In this document: positions 42,038 through 50,434 of the stretch, piece after piece | Layout: each line of letters opens with the position of its first letter | How positions within the stretch are numbered: the first letter of the stretch is position 1 | Source of the DNA: Rhizobium sp. CCGE 510 | Lineage (GTDB): Bacteria > Pseudomonadota > Alphaproteobacteria > Rhizobiales > Rhizobiaceae | Direction of reading: 5' to 3' | DNA: 64,000 nt | NCBI RefSeq assembly: GCF_000292525.1 | Contig: NZ_AEYF01000045.1 | Span: 434,001-498,000, forward strand | The notes under the pieces: model-generated | Seen by the model: only the letters and a program-made list of their open reading frames with translations | Told to the model about the DNA's origin: nothing | Database searches by the model: none | Made by a program: the position numbers and the translations under genes

Positions 42038-43024
42038 CTAGCGATCAATCGTCCTCGCCACCGCCGCGTCCCAACCCCGCAGCCCATCGTAGACCTCGGC
42101 TCTGGTCGGTGCGCCGATGCGTCCGCCGAAGACCTGGCATTTGAGCGCTGCCGCCATTGACGACAAGCGCATCGTCTCGGCAATAGGCATGCCTTCTGCG
42201 ACGGCCAGAGCGAAAGCGCCATGGAAGATATCGCCCGCTGCAAGCGTATCGACGGCCCTCACTTTCGGAGCAGCAAGATGGAAGATTTCGCCGGCTCGCT
42301 CATCGAACCAGAAGGAGCCGTCTTCCCCTGACGTGACGCTGATGAAGGCGTGCTCGAACTTTCGCTTCAGAAGGCCAACGGCTTTCGGCGGCTCGGCAGC
42401 TCCGGTAAGGCGCTCGGCGGCCGGCTGTGAGAACACGATGTGGCTGGCCGACGGTGCCAGCATCTCGATCACGCCATCGCCTGCAACGTCGCCATCGAGA
42501 ACGCCCGGCCTGCCCGCCTCTCTGGCTGCGAGCAGCGTCCGCAGCGCAAGCTTTGGCCAGCGGACGTCAACGAGTACCGCATCGAAAGCGGACACATCCT
42601 GCTTTGTCACCGGTTTGACCATCTCGTGCAGGCCCGCATCGTAGAAGGGCACAATCAGGCGCTCGCCCTGATCATCGACAAGGATCGTCGAGACCGCCGA
42701 GCGGGCGCCTGCCACATGCGCCATGCCGCTCGTATCTATGCCGCTGTTGCTGAGGTCGGCAATGATGCGTTCGCCGGTGGCATCATCACCGACCGCACCC
42801 CAGAGGCTGGCATTGCCACCCAGCCGGGCGATCGCAAAAGCCGCGCTCGACGCCATACCCTCGGCGACCTGCAGCATATCGTACGGGAGGATTTTGCCTT
42901 GGCCGGTCGGTAACGAGTGCACACGAAACAGCGTGTCGAGCACCGCAGCGCCGACACATAAAACGCTGCGCGCCGGACGAGAGCATGATGCCGAAAAGTG
43001 TGTGGGGTTTTCGGACGACATCAT
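42038..43024 (-). CDS. PfkB-family sugar kinase with repeat-derived N-terminus
   Basis: Ribokinase-like kinase of 328 aa. Family sequence begins at VLCVGAAVLDTLFRVHSLPT, with AEGMASSAAFAIARLGG and the catalytic VDTLAAGDIFHGAFALAVAE. In the last motif the usual GAGD reads AAGD, so the first glycine of the anion hole is replaced by alanine. The first about 15 residues (MMSSENPTHFSASCS) are encoded by a RIME-like repeat that supplies the only good start codon and a weak AAAGAG site. It is the last gene of the importer operon, 113 bases after the permease. Probably phosphorylates the imported sugar. Confidence 0.88.
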   Translation of the reverse strand: MMSSENPTHFSASCSRPARSVLCVGAAVLDTLFRVHSLPTGQGKILPYDMLQVAEGMASSAAFAIARLGGNASLWGAVGDDATGERIIADLSNSGIDTSGMAHVAGARSAVSTILVDDQGERLIVPFYDAGLHEMVKPVTKQDVSAFDAVLVDVRWPKLALRTLLAAREAGRPGVLDGDVAGDGVIEMLAPSASHIVFSQPAAERLTGAAEPPKAVGLLKRKFEHAFISVTSGEDGSFWFDERAGEIFHLAAPKVRAVDTLAAGDIFHGAFALAVAEGMPIAETMRLSSMAAALKCQVFGGRIGAPTRAEVYDGLRGWDAAVARTIDR

Positions 43025-43073
43025 GATCTAACTCTTTAAATTAGAACTGGATTCAGATTCTAGGCCGCCTAAA
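42981..43073. repeat. RIME-like palindromic repeat overlapping a gene start
   Basis: Nested arms CATGATG (42984-42990) and CATCATG (43019-43025), with CCGAAAA (42991-42997) and TTTTCGG (43008-43014) inside, followed by an AACTCTTTAAATTAGAAC-type tail and a second small dyad around TAGGCCGCCTA. This wording is familiar from a common rhizobial intergenic repeat family (from memory). It is different from the repeat at 9447. It overlaps the first codons of the kinase gene. Confidence 0.75.
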
Positions 43074-43137
43074 ATCATCCTGTTCTTGCAGGCGGGTCGA
43101 AGGCAGAAGAAATCGTCAAAACCGTTGTCTCACCCGC

Positions 43138-43953
43138 TTACTTGACGGCTCCGGCCGTCAGCCCCGCCACAATCTGCCGTTGCGCAAACACCGTCAATAT
43201 CAGCACGGGCAACGTGACGATTAACGCCGCAGCAGCAAGCGGCCCCCAACTGACCTGTTCGAACGAAAGCATATTGTAGACCGCAACCGGCAGCGTGCGG
43301 GTCTCGCGACTGGCGAGCACGATGCCGAAGACGAAGTTGTTCCAGGAGAAGATGACCGACAGGATGAAGGCGACGACAATGCCGGGCTTGGCGATCGGCA
43401 ACGCGACCAGCCGGAAAATCTGCCAGGGCGTTGCACCGTCGATGCTGGCGGCCTCTTCCAGTTCCATCGGCGTCGTCTCGAAATAACCGATCATGATCCA
43501 CACGACGATCGGCACTGTGACGACCAGATGGATGATGATCTGCGGCAGGAGCGTGCCGAGCAGGTTCAGCCATTGGAATAGCAGGAAGAGCGGAATCAGG
43601 AAGGAAAGGCCCGGCGTCATACGCGCGATCATGATGACCATCGCCGACTTCTCGGCCTTCAGGCGCGCGATGCCATATCCGGCCGGCACGCCGATCAGCA
43701 GGGCCAGAAGTGTGGCGGCGCCTGTCACCACCACCGAATTCCACAGATAGAGGAAGAAGTTGTTCTCCTCGAAGACCTTCAGATAGTTCGACCAGGCAAA
43801 ACGCTCAGGAATGAAGATCGGCGGATAGGCACCGCTGTCGATTTCGTATTTCAGCGACAGCGAGATCATCCAGAGGAAGAACAGGATGACCGGCGATATC
43901 ATCACAAGGGCAACAAACAGCAGTCCGATGCGATCGAGCGTTCTGCGCTTCAT
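43138..43953 (-). CDS. Sugar ABC transporter permease (MalG type)
   Basis: Permease of 271 aa with six predicted helices, EAA loop ELEEAASIDGATPWQIFRLV and family end QRQIVAGLTAGAVK. Its ATG overlaps the previous permease stop (TGATG-type). With the next two genes it forms an importer with no ATPase. The substrate is unknown; the PfkB kinase and the DHDPS-like lyase flanking it point to a sugar or sugar acid. Confidence 0.92.
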   Translation of the reverse strand: MKRRTLDRIGLLFVALVMISPVILFFLWMISLSLKYEIDSGAYPPIFIPERFAWSNYLKVFEENNFFLYLWNSVVVTGAATLLALLIGVPAGYGIARLKAEKSAMVIMIARMTPGLSFLIPLFLLFQWLNLLGTLLPQIIIHLVVTVPIVVWIMIGYFETTPMELEEAASIDGATPWQIFRLVALPIAKPGIVVAFILSVIFSWNNFVFGIVLASRETRTLPVAVYNMLSFEQVSWGPLAAAALIVTLPVLILTVFAQRQIVAGLTAGAVK

Positions 43954-44894
43954 CAGCGTGCCTCCCCGTCAGACCAGTTCGCACGCTGCCGGAGCATCAA
44001 AAGGACGAAGGACAGCAGGACGATGAGGATGAAGAAGACCACTGCCATGGCGGAGCCATAGCCGATATCGTAATAGGCGAAAGCTGTGTTGTACAGATAG
44101 ATATTGATCGTTTCCGACGCCGTGCCCGGCCCGCCCTGGGTCATGGCATAGATGATATCGAAACTTTTCACCGCATCGATGCTGCGGATGATCACGGCAA
44201 TCATCAGGAATGGCGCGATCATCGGCAGCGTCAAATAGCGAAATTTCTGCCAGACATTGGCTCCGTCGATTTCGGCGCTTTCATAGGGCTCGCGCGGAAC
44301 TGCCGCCAGGCCGCCGAGCACGATCAGCATGATAAGCGGCGTCCATTGCCATGTCTCGACCAGCACCAGCGAGGGGATGACGCTGGTCTGATTATAGATC
44401 CACTCCTGCGGGCCGATGCCGATCAAGGATAGAAGATAATTGAGGACGCCGAGCTGCGGGTGGAACATCATGGTCCAGACGAGGGCGATGGCGACGGGCG
44501 TCGCCATCATCGGCATCACGAATATGCCGCGCAAAAGACCGCGGAGCGGAAATTGCGTATCGAATATCAACGCGGCGAGCGTCCCTAAAAAAAGCGGCGC
44601 CACCACGGAGAGCGTGGTGTAGAGCACCGTATGCCAGAGCGACTCCCAGAAGCGCATGTCCACGGCCAGGCGAGCATAATTGTCCAGTCCCGCAAAGACC
44701 TGCGACTGGCCGAGCGTCCAGCTGTTGACGCTCATCCAAAGGGTAAACACCCATGGAAAAACGATGACGGCCGCAATGACGATCAGCGCCGGAATGACAA
44801 ACGGCCAGTAGTTGGGAGCAACGCGACCCGCGTTGCTCCTTGCCTTCGAGGCGGCCTTGGCGGCTGCGGCCGTTTCGATGCTTGCCGAGGCCAT
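43953..44894 (-). CDS. Sugar ABC transporter permease (MalF type)
   Basis: Permease of 313 aa. An Ala/Lys-rich cytoplasmic N-terminus (about 25 residues) precedes YWPFVIPALIVIAAVIVFPW, and the EAA loop is EPYESAEIDGANVWQKFRYL. Its start codon overlaps the last base of the binding-protein stop (TAATG), giving translational coupling. It acts with the MalG-type partner downstream. Confidence 0.92.
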   Translation of the reverse strand: MASASIETAAAAKAASKARSNAGRVAPNYWPFVIPALIVIAAVIVFPWVFTLWMSVNSWTLGQSQVFAGLDNYARLAVDMRFWESLWHTVLYTTLSVVAPLFLGTLAALIFDTQFPLRGLLRGIFVMPMMATPVAIALVWTMMFHPQLGVLNYLLSLIGIGPQEWIYNQTSVIPSLVLVETWQWTPLIMLIVLGGLAAVPREPYESAEIDGANVWQKFRYLTLPMIAPFLMIAVIIRSIDAVKSFDIIYAMTQGGPGTASETINIYLYNTAFAYYDIGYGSAMAVVFFILIVLLSFVLLMLRQRANWSDGEAR

Positions 44895-46222
44895 TATCCC
44901 TCGCTCTTCGCCAGGACGGGTTCGAACTGTGCCGTCGCAGCCTTGAGTTCGGTCTCTGGATCGCCGCCGCCGATCATGTTGGTAAGACCGACACCATAGA
45001 TGTCGCGGAACTCGGTGACCGGAATGATCACCGGCAGCGCGAGCTGCGAGATCTTGCCGGAACCGGCAACCGCATCAAGCCATGCGGCCGGCATCTTGAC
45101 GCCTTCGCGAACCTTCGCATCCGCGAGGATCGACTGGCGGAAAGGAACGCCGGCGCCGGCCTGCAGCAGACGTGCGCCCATGTCGTGGGAAATCGCCCAT
45201 TGGCAGAAGAGGTAGGCCGCTTCCTTGCTCTTGCTTGCCGCAACGACACCAAGGCCGTCGCCGAAGGTGCCTGCGGCCTGTGCCTTCGGGCCTTTCGGCA
45301 TGATGCCGTAACCGACCTGGCCGACGACACGCGACTTTTCCGGATTTTCGATCGGCGGAGCAAAACCGACGCCGTCGAGCCACATGCCGATCTTGCCCTG
45401 CAGGAAGGCCGACTGCGCCTCGGCCCAGTTGAAGCCGGAGACGCCGGGAGGGGCGGTTTTGGTCATCAGTTTCTGGTAAAGCTTGGCAGCATCGACCGCT
45501 TCTGGCGATGTCGTGCGCAGCTTGCCATCAGGGCCGAGCGGGCTCGAACCATAACCGAGCAGCAGCGACGTCCAGACCGGCGTATTGGCGTTCTTCAGGC
45601 CGCGGGCGACGAAGCCATAGGTATTGGTCGAGGGATCGGTGAGTGCCTCGGCCGCACTGGCCAATTCTTCGAACGTCGTCGGATAGGAAAGCCCCTTTTT
45701 CTCGAACAGCGCCTTGTTCCAGTAGATGATCCAGTAGTCCACCGAGAACGGAAGCGAGCGCAGAACGCCGCCCGAATCCTTGGCGAAGGTCAGGCCGGCT
45801 TCGGCGAAATCGCTTTCCGTGAGAGACGGATCGGTCAGGGACGGGTCCTTGAGAAAACCGCTGATATCGGCAAGCCACCCGCCCTTTTCGAACTGCCGCT
45901 TCTGGACGTGATAGCTCATGTGCACGACGTCGAAGCTCGGCTTGCCGGAGCTGAGCTCGATGGTCGTCTTCTGGCGCTGCTGTTGTTCGGGCGTCGCTTC
46001 AGCATTGACCTTGATGCCGGTCAGTTCCTCGAATTCGGGCAGGTACTTCAGAAGTATCTCGCTGCGTGGGCTCTTGACCAGGTTGACTTCGAGCGTTGTC
46101 CCGGCAAAGCGCTTCCAGTCGACGGCAGCGGCCGCCGAGCGCATGCCAAGCATGCTGCTGGCCCCAAAAGCGGCCGAACCCGCCAGAAAGCCGCGTCTCG
46201 TCGGATTCAAAAACGATGACAT
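44894..46222 (-). CDS. Extracellular solute-binding protein with Tat-type signal
   Basis: Periplasmic family-1 binding protein of 442 aa. The N-terminus MSSFLNPTRRGFLAGSAAFG has the twin-arginine pattern, so export through Tat is likely, unlike the two other binding proteins in this window, which have Sec-type signals. Mature part: GTTLEVNLVKSPRSEILLKY and FDVVHMSYHVQKRQFEKGGW. It leads the transporter genes, 56 bases after the GntR gene. Ligand unknown. Confidence 0.92.
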   Translation of the reverse strand: MSSFLNPTRRGFLAGSAAFGASSMLGMRSAAAAVDWKRFAGTTLEVNLVKSPRSEILLKYLPEFEELTGIKVNAEATPEQQQRQKTTIELSSGKPSFDVVHMSYHVQKRQFEKGGWLADISGFLKDPSLTDPSLTESDFAEAGLTFAKDSGGVLRSLPFSVDYWIIYWNKALFEKKGLSYPTTFEELASAAEALTDPSTNTYGFVARGLKNANTPVWTSLLLGYGSSPLGPDGKLRTTSPEAVDAAKLYQKLMTKTAPPGVSGFNWAEAQSAFLQGKIGMWLDGVGFAPPIENPEKSRVVGQVGYGIMPKGPKAQAAGTFGDGLGVVAASKSKEAAYLFCQWAISHDMGARLLQAGAGVPFRQSILADAKVREGVKMPAAWLDAVAGSGKISQLALPVIIPVTEFRDIYGVGLTNMIGGGDPETELKAATAQFEPVLAKSEG

Positions 46223-46278
46223 TTGATTGCTCCTCCTCTTGCCGGCGATCTCCTCACCCCCGGCTGCTTATTTTCCGA

Positions 46279-46938
46279 TTATATCCTGAGCGCACGATCT
46301 CTTGCATGATTGATATGTGCGACAAGGCTGTTGACGGCATCCTCTGCCGATCGTCGTTCGATCGCCTCAAGCACCTTCAGGTGCTCACCCATGACAGGTC
46401 CGACGTGGCCGTCGATGCGAAAACGGTCCTGACTGATCAGGCGCATCTTGATCGAATTTACCCGGTAGGCGTTCGAAATGATGGTATTTCCCAAGGCATC
46501 GATAAAGGCGTCGTGCATGCCCCAATCGACGGCCTGCGCGTGCTGCTCCAATTCGTGCGATCCATCGCCGCCTCGAATGGCATCCGCGATATCGCGATGC
46601 TGCTTCAAGAGTCTGGCGACGGTCTCGTCAGATGCAGAGCGGGTGAAAAGCGCAACGGCTTCCTTCTCCAGGAAAACACGCAGCTGGAATGCCTCGCGAA
46701 TGAGATTAAGGTCGATATGGGCGATCTGCAAACCGCGCTGAGGCACGGTCTTGATCAGCCCTTCGGCTTCCAGTCTCGGGATGAGTTCGCGGATGGCGCC
46801 CAGCGTCAGCCCGGTCAACTCGACGAGACGACGTTGCGAAACGAACTGGCCGGGGCGCACGTCACGCGCAAGAAGATGGCGCGTGAAACTCGCATACGCC
46901 TTTTCCCGCAGTGTCGGCTGCTCGTCCGTTCCGTCCAT
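46279..46938 (-). CDS. GntR-family (FCD) transcriptional regulator
   Basis: Regulator of 219 aa from the ATG at 46938, preceded by GGGAGAGG. Winged helix: FVSQRRLVELTGLTLGAIRE, then LIPRLEAEGLIKTVPQRG; FCD effector domain with the metal-site-like residues in AFQLRVFLEKEAVAL, HAQAVDWGMHDAFID and MGEHLKVLEAI. It lies between the lyase and the importer in the same direction, so it probably controls this operon in response to a sugar acid. Confidence 0.9.
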   Translation of the reverse strand: MDGTDEQPTLREKAYASFTRHLLARDVRPGQFVSQRRLVELTGLTLGAIRELIPRLEAEGLIKTVPQRGLQIAHIDLNLIREAFQLRVFLEKEAVALFTRSASDETVARLLKQHRDIADAIRGGDGSHELEQHAQAVDWGMHDAFIDALGNTIISNAYRVNSIKMRLISQDRFRIDGHVGPVMGEHLKVLEAIERRSAEDAVNSLVAHINHARDRALRI

Positions 46939-46963
46939 CGCCTCTCCCAGAAACATCTGTGCC

Positions 46964-47848
46964 CTATGCCGCCTTCGAGCGGAAAAGACCATTGAAAGCG
47001 AGAGCGAGCTCCGCCTGCCCTTCTGCAGATATTGAAACGAGAGGCGGACGAACCGCAAGCCATATATCTTCCGACGTCAGTTGAGCGACCATGACCTTCA
47101 CCGCAGCTGTCACCGGAAATTTGAGAAGTTCGGCCACGAAGTCCACGACGCGGGAATCATCCTTGCCTTCCTCCGCCATCAGCTTGACTTCGCGCGGTAT
47201 GAAATTCGCCATGCCCGAGATTGCACCCTGGCCGCCAAGCCGCACGCCCTTCGCCAGGTGACGTTCGTCCCCCACCAGGATGACGAGATCGCCATGGGCT
47301 TTCAAAAGTGTTTCCGTAAAAGGCCAGTCGCCCGAGGAATCCTTGACGCCTACGACGATATTGGGAAAGGCGATCCGCAACCGACCGATCAGCGATACGG
47401 TCAGCGGGACCATGGTGACCGAGGGGATGTTGTAGACGATAATGTCTCGCGCCTTGTCCCCGAGGGGGGCGAACACGGCCGAAAACCACTGAAAGAGGCC
47501 GTCGTCACTGACGTTCTTGAAATAGGAAGGGGGAGCAAGCAGAATGTTGCGAACCCCCTTGGAAAGAGCATGACCTGCCTGCGACGCCGCATCCTCGGCG
47601 GCGTCGACCAGAACGCCGACGACGATTTTGTTCGCTTCTATCCCACTCTCGAGTATGGAAGCCAGAACACGTTCACGTTCCTGCGTTCCGATGGATGACC
47701 CTTCACCCGTCGTTCCGAACAGCGTTACGCTCGAGCATCCGGCAGCGAGGCTTCGCTTTGCCTGTGCGATCATAACATCAATCGCGATATCACCATTGTT
47801 GTCGAACGGCGTGGCGAGAGCGACTGACAGCCCGAATTTCTGGGTCAA
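46964..47848 (-). CDS. DHDPS/NAL-family lyase
   Basis: Class I aldolase-fold enzyme of 294 aa: LFGTTGEGSSIGTQERERVL (carboxylate-binding), IVYNIPSVTMVPL (catalytic tyrosine) and VVGVKDSSGDWPF (Schiff-base lysine). Dihydrodipicolinate synthase itself is a housekeeping enzyme; this copy beside a sugar importer and GntR regulator more likely cleaves or dehydrates a 2-keto-3-deoxy sugar acid, or acts as N-acetylneuraminate lyase-like enzyme. First gene of the minus-strand operon; the promoter would lie in 47849-47955. Confidence 0.88.
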   Translation of the reverse strand: MTQKFGLSVALATPFDNNGDIAIDVMIAQAKRSLAAGCSSVTLFGTTGEGSSIGTQERERVLASILESGIEANKIVVGVLVDAAEDAASQAGHALSKGVRNILLAPPSYFKNVSDDGLFQWFSAVFAPLGDKARDIIVYNIPSVTMVPLTVSLIGRLRIAFPNIVVGVKDSSGDWPFTETLLKAHGDLVILVGDERHLAKGVRLGGQGAISGMANFIPREVKLMAEEGKDDSRVVDFVAELLKFPVTAAVKVMVAQLTSEDIWLAVRPPLVSISAEGQAELALAFNGLFRSKAA

Positions 47849-47955
47849 AGATACTTCCTCCCGATTACTAGGATGAGACGTAGCAGAGTGACATGTTAGT
47901 TGTAAAGAGATGATCGCAGACTAAACATAAAACGATTGTCGCGCAGGGATCACCC

Positions 47956-49260
47956 TCAACCGGCACGCCTGGCTGTCGGCCCGTTTGCCCGCACGAGCGC
48001 CATCAGCATCGGGCCGATTGCAAACTCGCCCCGCTCTGTCCTTCGGGTCAGATCTCTGAGATAACCCCCGGGGGAATTGATATGCCCTCCCTTCTCCAGG
48101 ATGCAGGCGATCACCGTCGCCGCATTTTCCGGCCCCATGCCCAAGCAGGCTTCCTCATAGGCCGAAGGACTGACGCCGAGCATCGAGCGCACGATTACCG
48201 CCGCGGACATCAGATCACGCCAGTTGCCGATGGCTCCGCCGGGACCATAGTCGAGGATTTGCGGGCAGGCTTGCAGAACGAGGCCGAGCGGGAAGGATTT
48301 CAGGCCTGGCCCGGCCGCCGGATCGATCACCCCACTTGCTCTGTTGCTCATCCCGCCGGAAAGCTTCGGCTGCTTTAGCCTTCGCTCGTCAAGCGGTTCG
48401 GCGTTCGGTTCATTATCGGCCACAGCGCTTTCGCCCTGCTTCGGTTCGAAGCTTGGTTCAAGTTCATAGGTGGAGTTGGGGTTTGAATTCTGTTTGTGAC
48501 GCTCAATCTGAGACTCATTGGCGTCTATTTTTTGTCTTTTAACATGCCTTTCCAGCAGGTTGACGACTTCGTCGCGCAACAGGCCCAACTCATCGAGCAA
48601 TGAAGCCAGGTTTTCAGTCGTCGCCACACGGGGAATTCTGGCGACAAGTGCGCGAAACATCAGCGTCATCGTCTCCCAGTCGCCCGGAATCGCTTCGTCG
48701 AGCGCCACCGAAATCAGCTTGGAGATATCGCGTCGGCAAACCGTTAGGCGCTCTCGGGTCGCTCTCAGCAGTTCCCGGTCGGCGACCGCTAGGGCGGCCA
48801 GGCTTTCGATCTCGGCCGCGCGTGCGAGCAACGGCGCGATGCTGAAGCCAAAGGCTTCGCCGATGGCTCCTGCTCTGTCGCGGCGGGCGTATCGCTTTCC
48901 ATTCGGGCTGTCCTTGCGCAGGATCAGACCGGCCTCGACCAGAACCGCCAGATGTCGCCGCAGCGTCGCCGGCGTCATTCCGCGGGCGCGGAGCGAAAGC
49001 TGCGCATTCGACGGGAAGACGATCAGGCCATTTCCCTCGGAAATTTCATCGTCGGGGTAGAAGGTCAAAAGCGCGTCGAGCACCGTCAGCGCCCGATCGG
49101 TTACGCCGAGCGCCGGCCGCGCCTCGCAGATCGCCCTGAACAGCTTCCACTTGCTGCGTTTCACTCCCGGCTCGATGGTCTCGGCCAGTTGCTGGCTTGC
49201 CAGCATGCCAAGCGACATCGGCCGGCGCCCGAAGGGCGTCGTCACATATCCACTCTCCAT
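47956..49260 (-). CDS. repC: Plasmid replication initiator RepC
   Basis: Replication initiator of 434 aa, specific to repABC plasmids of alphaproteobacteria. Start MESGYVTTPFGRRPMSLGML with GAAGG upstream; N-terminal DNA-binding domain (ARGMTPATLRRHLAVLVEAG, LILRKDSPNGKRYARRD) and a C-terminal domain (CPQILDYGPGGAIGNWRDLM, AAVIVRSMLGVSPSAYEEAC). RepC binds the origin, which in these plasmids lies within its own coding sequence; an AT-rich segment is visible in the middle. It is separated from repB by 154 bases that encode the predicted counter-transcribed RNA. Confidence 0.97.
   Translation of the reverse strand: MESGYVTTPFGRRPMSLGMLASQQLAETIEPGVKRSKWKLFRAICEARPALGVTDRALTVLDALLTFYPDDEISEGNGLIVFPSNAQLSLRARGMTPATLRRHLAVLVEAGLILRKDSPNGKRYARRDRAGAIGEAFGFSIAPLLARAAEIESLAALAVADRELLRATRERLTVCRRDISKLISVALDEAIPGDWETMTLMFRALVARIPRVATTENLASLLDELGLLRDEVVNLLERHVKRQKIDANESQIERHKQNSNPNSTYELEPSFEPKQGESAVADNEPNAEPLDERRLKQPKLSGGMSNRASGVIDPAAGPGLKSFPLGLVLQACPQILDYGPGGAIGNWRDLMSAAVIVRSMLGVSPSAYEEACLGMGPENAATVIACILEKGGHINSPGGYLRDLTRRTERGEFAIGPMLMALVRANGPTARRAG
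48440..48560. other. Candidate replication origin inside repC
   Basis: In characterised repABC plasmids oriV is an AT-rich stretch in the central part of repC. The least GC-rich part of this repC is here; it encodes the Asn/Gln/Ser/Lys-rich linker (RQKIDANESQIERHKQNSNP). Boundaries are approximate and function is inferred. Confidence 0.45.
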
Positions 49261-49319
49261 TTGCCTTCACCTTCGTTCAGGCAAAAGAAAACCATCCACC
49301 AATTTGGTGCCTAAAACGC

Positions 49320-49348
49320 TTGACTGTGATTCGTGGAAATGCGATTCT
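49320..49348 (+). promoter_or_regulatory. Promoter of the counter-transcribed RNA
   Basis: TTGACT (49320-49325) and GATTCT (49343-49348) with a 17-bp spacer, on the strand opposite to repABC, in the repB-repC gap. This is where the incompatibility ctRNA promoter is expected. Confidence 0.6.
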
Positions 49349-49354
49349 CGATGT

Positions 49355-49405
49355 GCTTAAGATCTGAGAAGGGCTTCCACGACGGCGTCGTTGGGGGCCT
49401 TTTTC
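49355..49405 (+). ncRNA. Predicted RepC counter-transcribed RNA (incompatibility RNA)
   Basis: An RNA of about 50 nt is predicted from a -35/-10 pair and a strong intrinsic terminator, antisense to the repC leader. In repABC plasmids such a ctRNA pairs with the repC mRNA leader, folds it to hide the repC ribosome binding site, and sets copy number and incompatibility. Length and position match the family. The transcript itself is inferred. Confidence 0.65.
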
Positions 49406-49409
49406 TTTT
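49372..49409 (+). terminator. Intrinsic terminator of the ctRNA
   Basis: Stem of 12 pairs with one bulged base (49372-49383 with 49387-49399, including two G-T wobbles), a 3-nt loop, then TTTTTCTTTT. The same stem in the mRNA sense is part of the repB-repC leader. Confidence 0.75.
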
Positions 49410-49414
49410 GCGCG

Positions 49415-50431
49415 CTACGCTCCTCTGTCCTTGTTGAACTCCTGGAACAGGCCCTTCAGCCTTTCCTGGACGAACCGATCGAAACCGGGCGCTGTCTTGC
49501 CGTCAAAGACGAAGGTCGCACCGGACACTGTCTTTTTGATCATCACCGGCACGCCGCTAACCTGGGTTTGGGCAATCGCCTGTTTCGGCGCCGCCGTCCG
49601 CTTGGTTGCCAGCACAAGTGCCCGGTGAAACCGCTCGTCGCTTGAGATTTTCCGCGCGTCGTCCGCGGACAACTCGGCGATGATTTTCTCGATGTCGGCA
49701 CCTTCAAGCCGCTCGCCCAGTTCCAGCCACCGCCGGCGACCGATATCGGGCGCCGCGCCAATGGCATTGACGAGATCGAGGGGGACCTGCCGTATGACGA
49801 TCAGCATTCGCGACAGCGCCGCCTTATCGACGGCGAGAGCCGCCATGATCACATCGCGGCCGAAGCTGCGTTCTTCGAGCCTCGATGCGAAGAGCGCGCG
49901 CTCGATGTAGGAAAGATTGGTTCGAGCGCTGTTTTCCTGCCCCTGGCTGACGACCAGTTGCCCGTCCGTGAGCTCGCGGACGACCGCGCGCACCCTGATG
50001 CCGATTTCCCGAGCGGCGGCAAGGCGACGATGGCCGTAGGCAACCTGATAACGTCCCTTGGTTTCGGGGTGTGGACGGACGAGGATCGGAACCTGCTGCC
50101 CGTGCTCGCGAATCTGCTCGATAAGCTGTGCGAGTTCGGCCGCATCGATCGCCAACCGATCGCTGACGAAGGAGGCGTCGATCAGGCTGGGGTCAAGCTC
50201 GATGATGGTCTGGCCGGCAGCGAGCTGCCGTTCCAGTTCACTCGCCCGCTCCATTTTCTCCGTAATATTGCCAAGCGTCTTGGTAATGCCGCCGACCGGC
50301 GCCGCACTGCGCTCCTGCGGCACGAATCCGGCGATCGGACGATTGTCGCGCGGCTGCACCGCTTCAACTCTTGCTGGCTCAGCTCTTGCCATGCTCGGAG
50401 CGGAGATTTCGATGAGGTTTTTGCGCGCCAT
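49415..50431 (-). CDS. repB: Plasmid partition protein RepB (ParB family)
   Basis: Centromere-binding partition protein of 338 aa. ParB/Srx domain with VPILVRPHPETKGRYQVAYG, then HRRLAAAREIGIRVRAVV; helix-turn-helix region RDVIMAALAVDKAALSRMLI; C-terminal dimerisation part. It starts three bases after repA ends, as usual. Its binding site parS was not found by eye: I searched the rep region for the GTT-N4-GC-N4-AAC type consensus and saw none. Confidence 0.96.
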   Translation of the reverse strand: MARKNLIEISAPSMARAEPARVEAVQPRDNRPIAGFVPQERSAAPVGGITKTLGNITEKMERASELERQLAAGQTIIELDPSLIDASFVSDRLAIDAAELAQLIEQIREHGQQVPILVRPHPETKGRYQVAYGHRRLAAAREIGIRVRAVVRELTDGQLVVSQGQENSARTNLSYIERALFASRLEERSFGRDVIMAALAVDKAALSRMLIVIRQVPLDLVNAIGAAPDIGRRRWLELGERLEGADIEKIIAELSADDARKISSDERFHRALVLATKRTAAPKQAIAQTQVSGVPVMIKKTVSGATFVFDGKTAPGFDRFVQERLKGLFQEFNKDRGA

Positions 50432-50434
50432 CTA

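Noticed and set aside
41617..42243. 208-codon minus-strand frame upstream of ugpB
   Set aside because: It overlaps the end of the PfkB gene and reads as Arg/Pro/Ser-rich noise.
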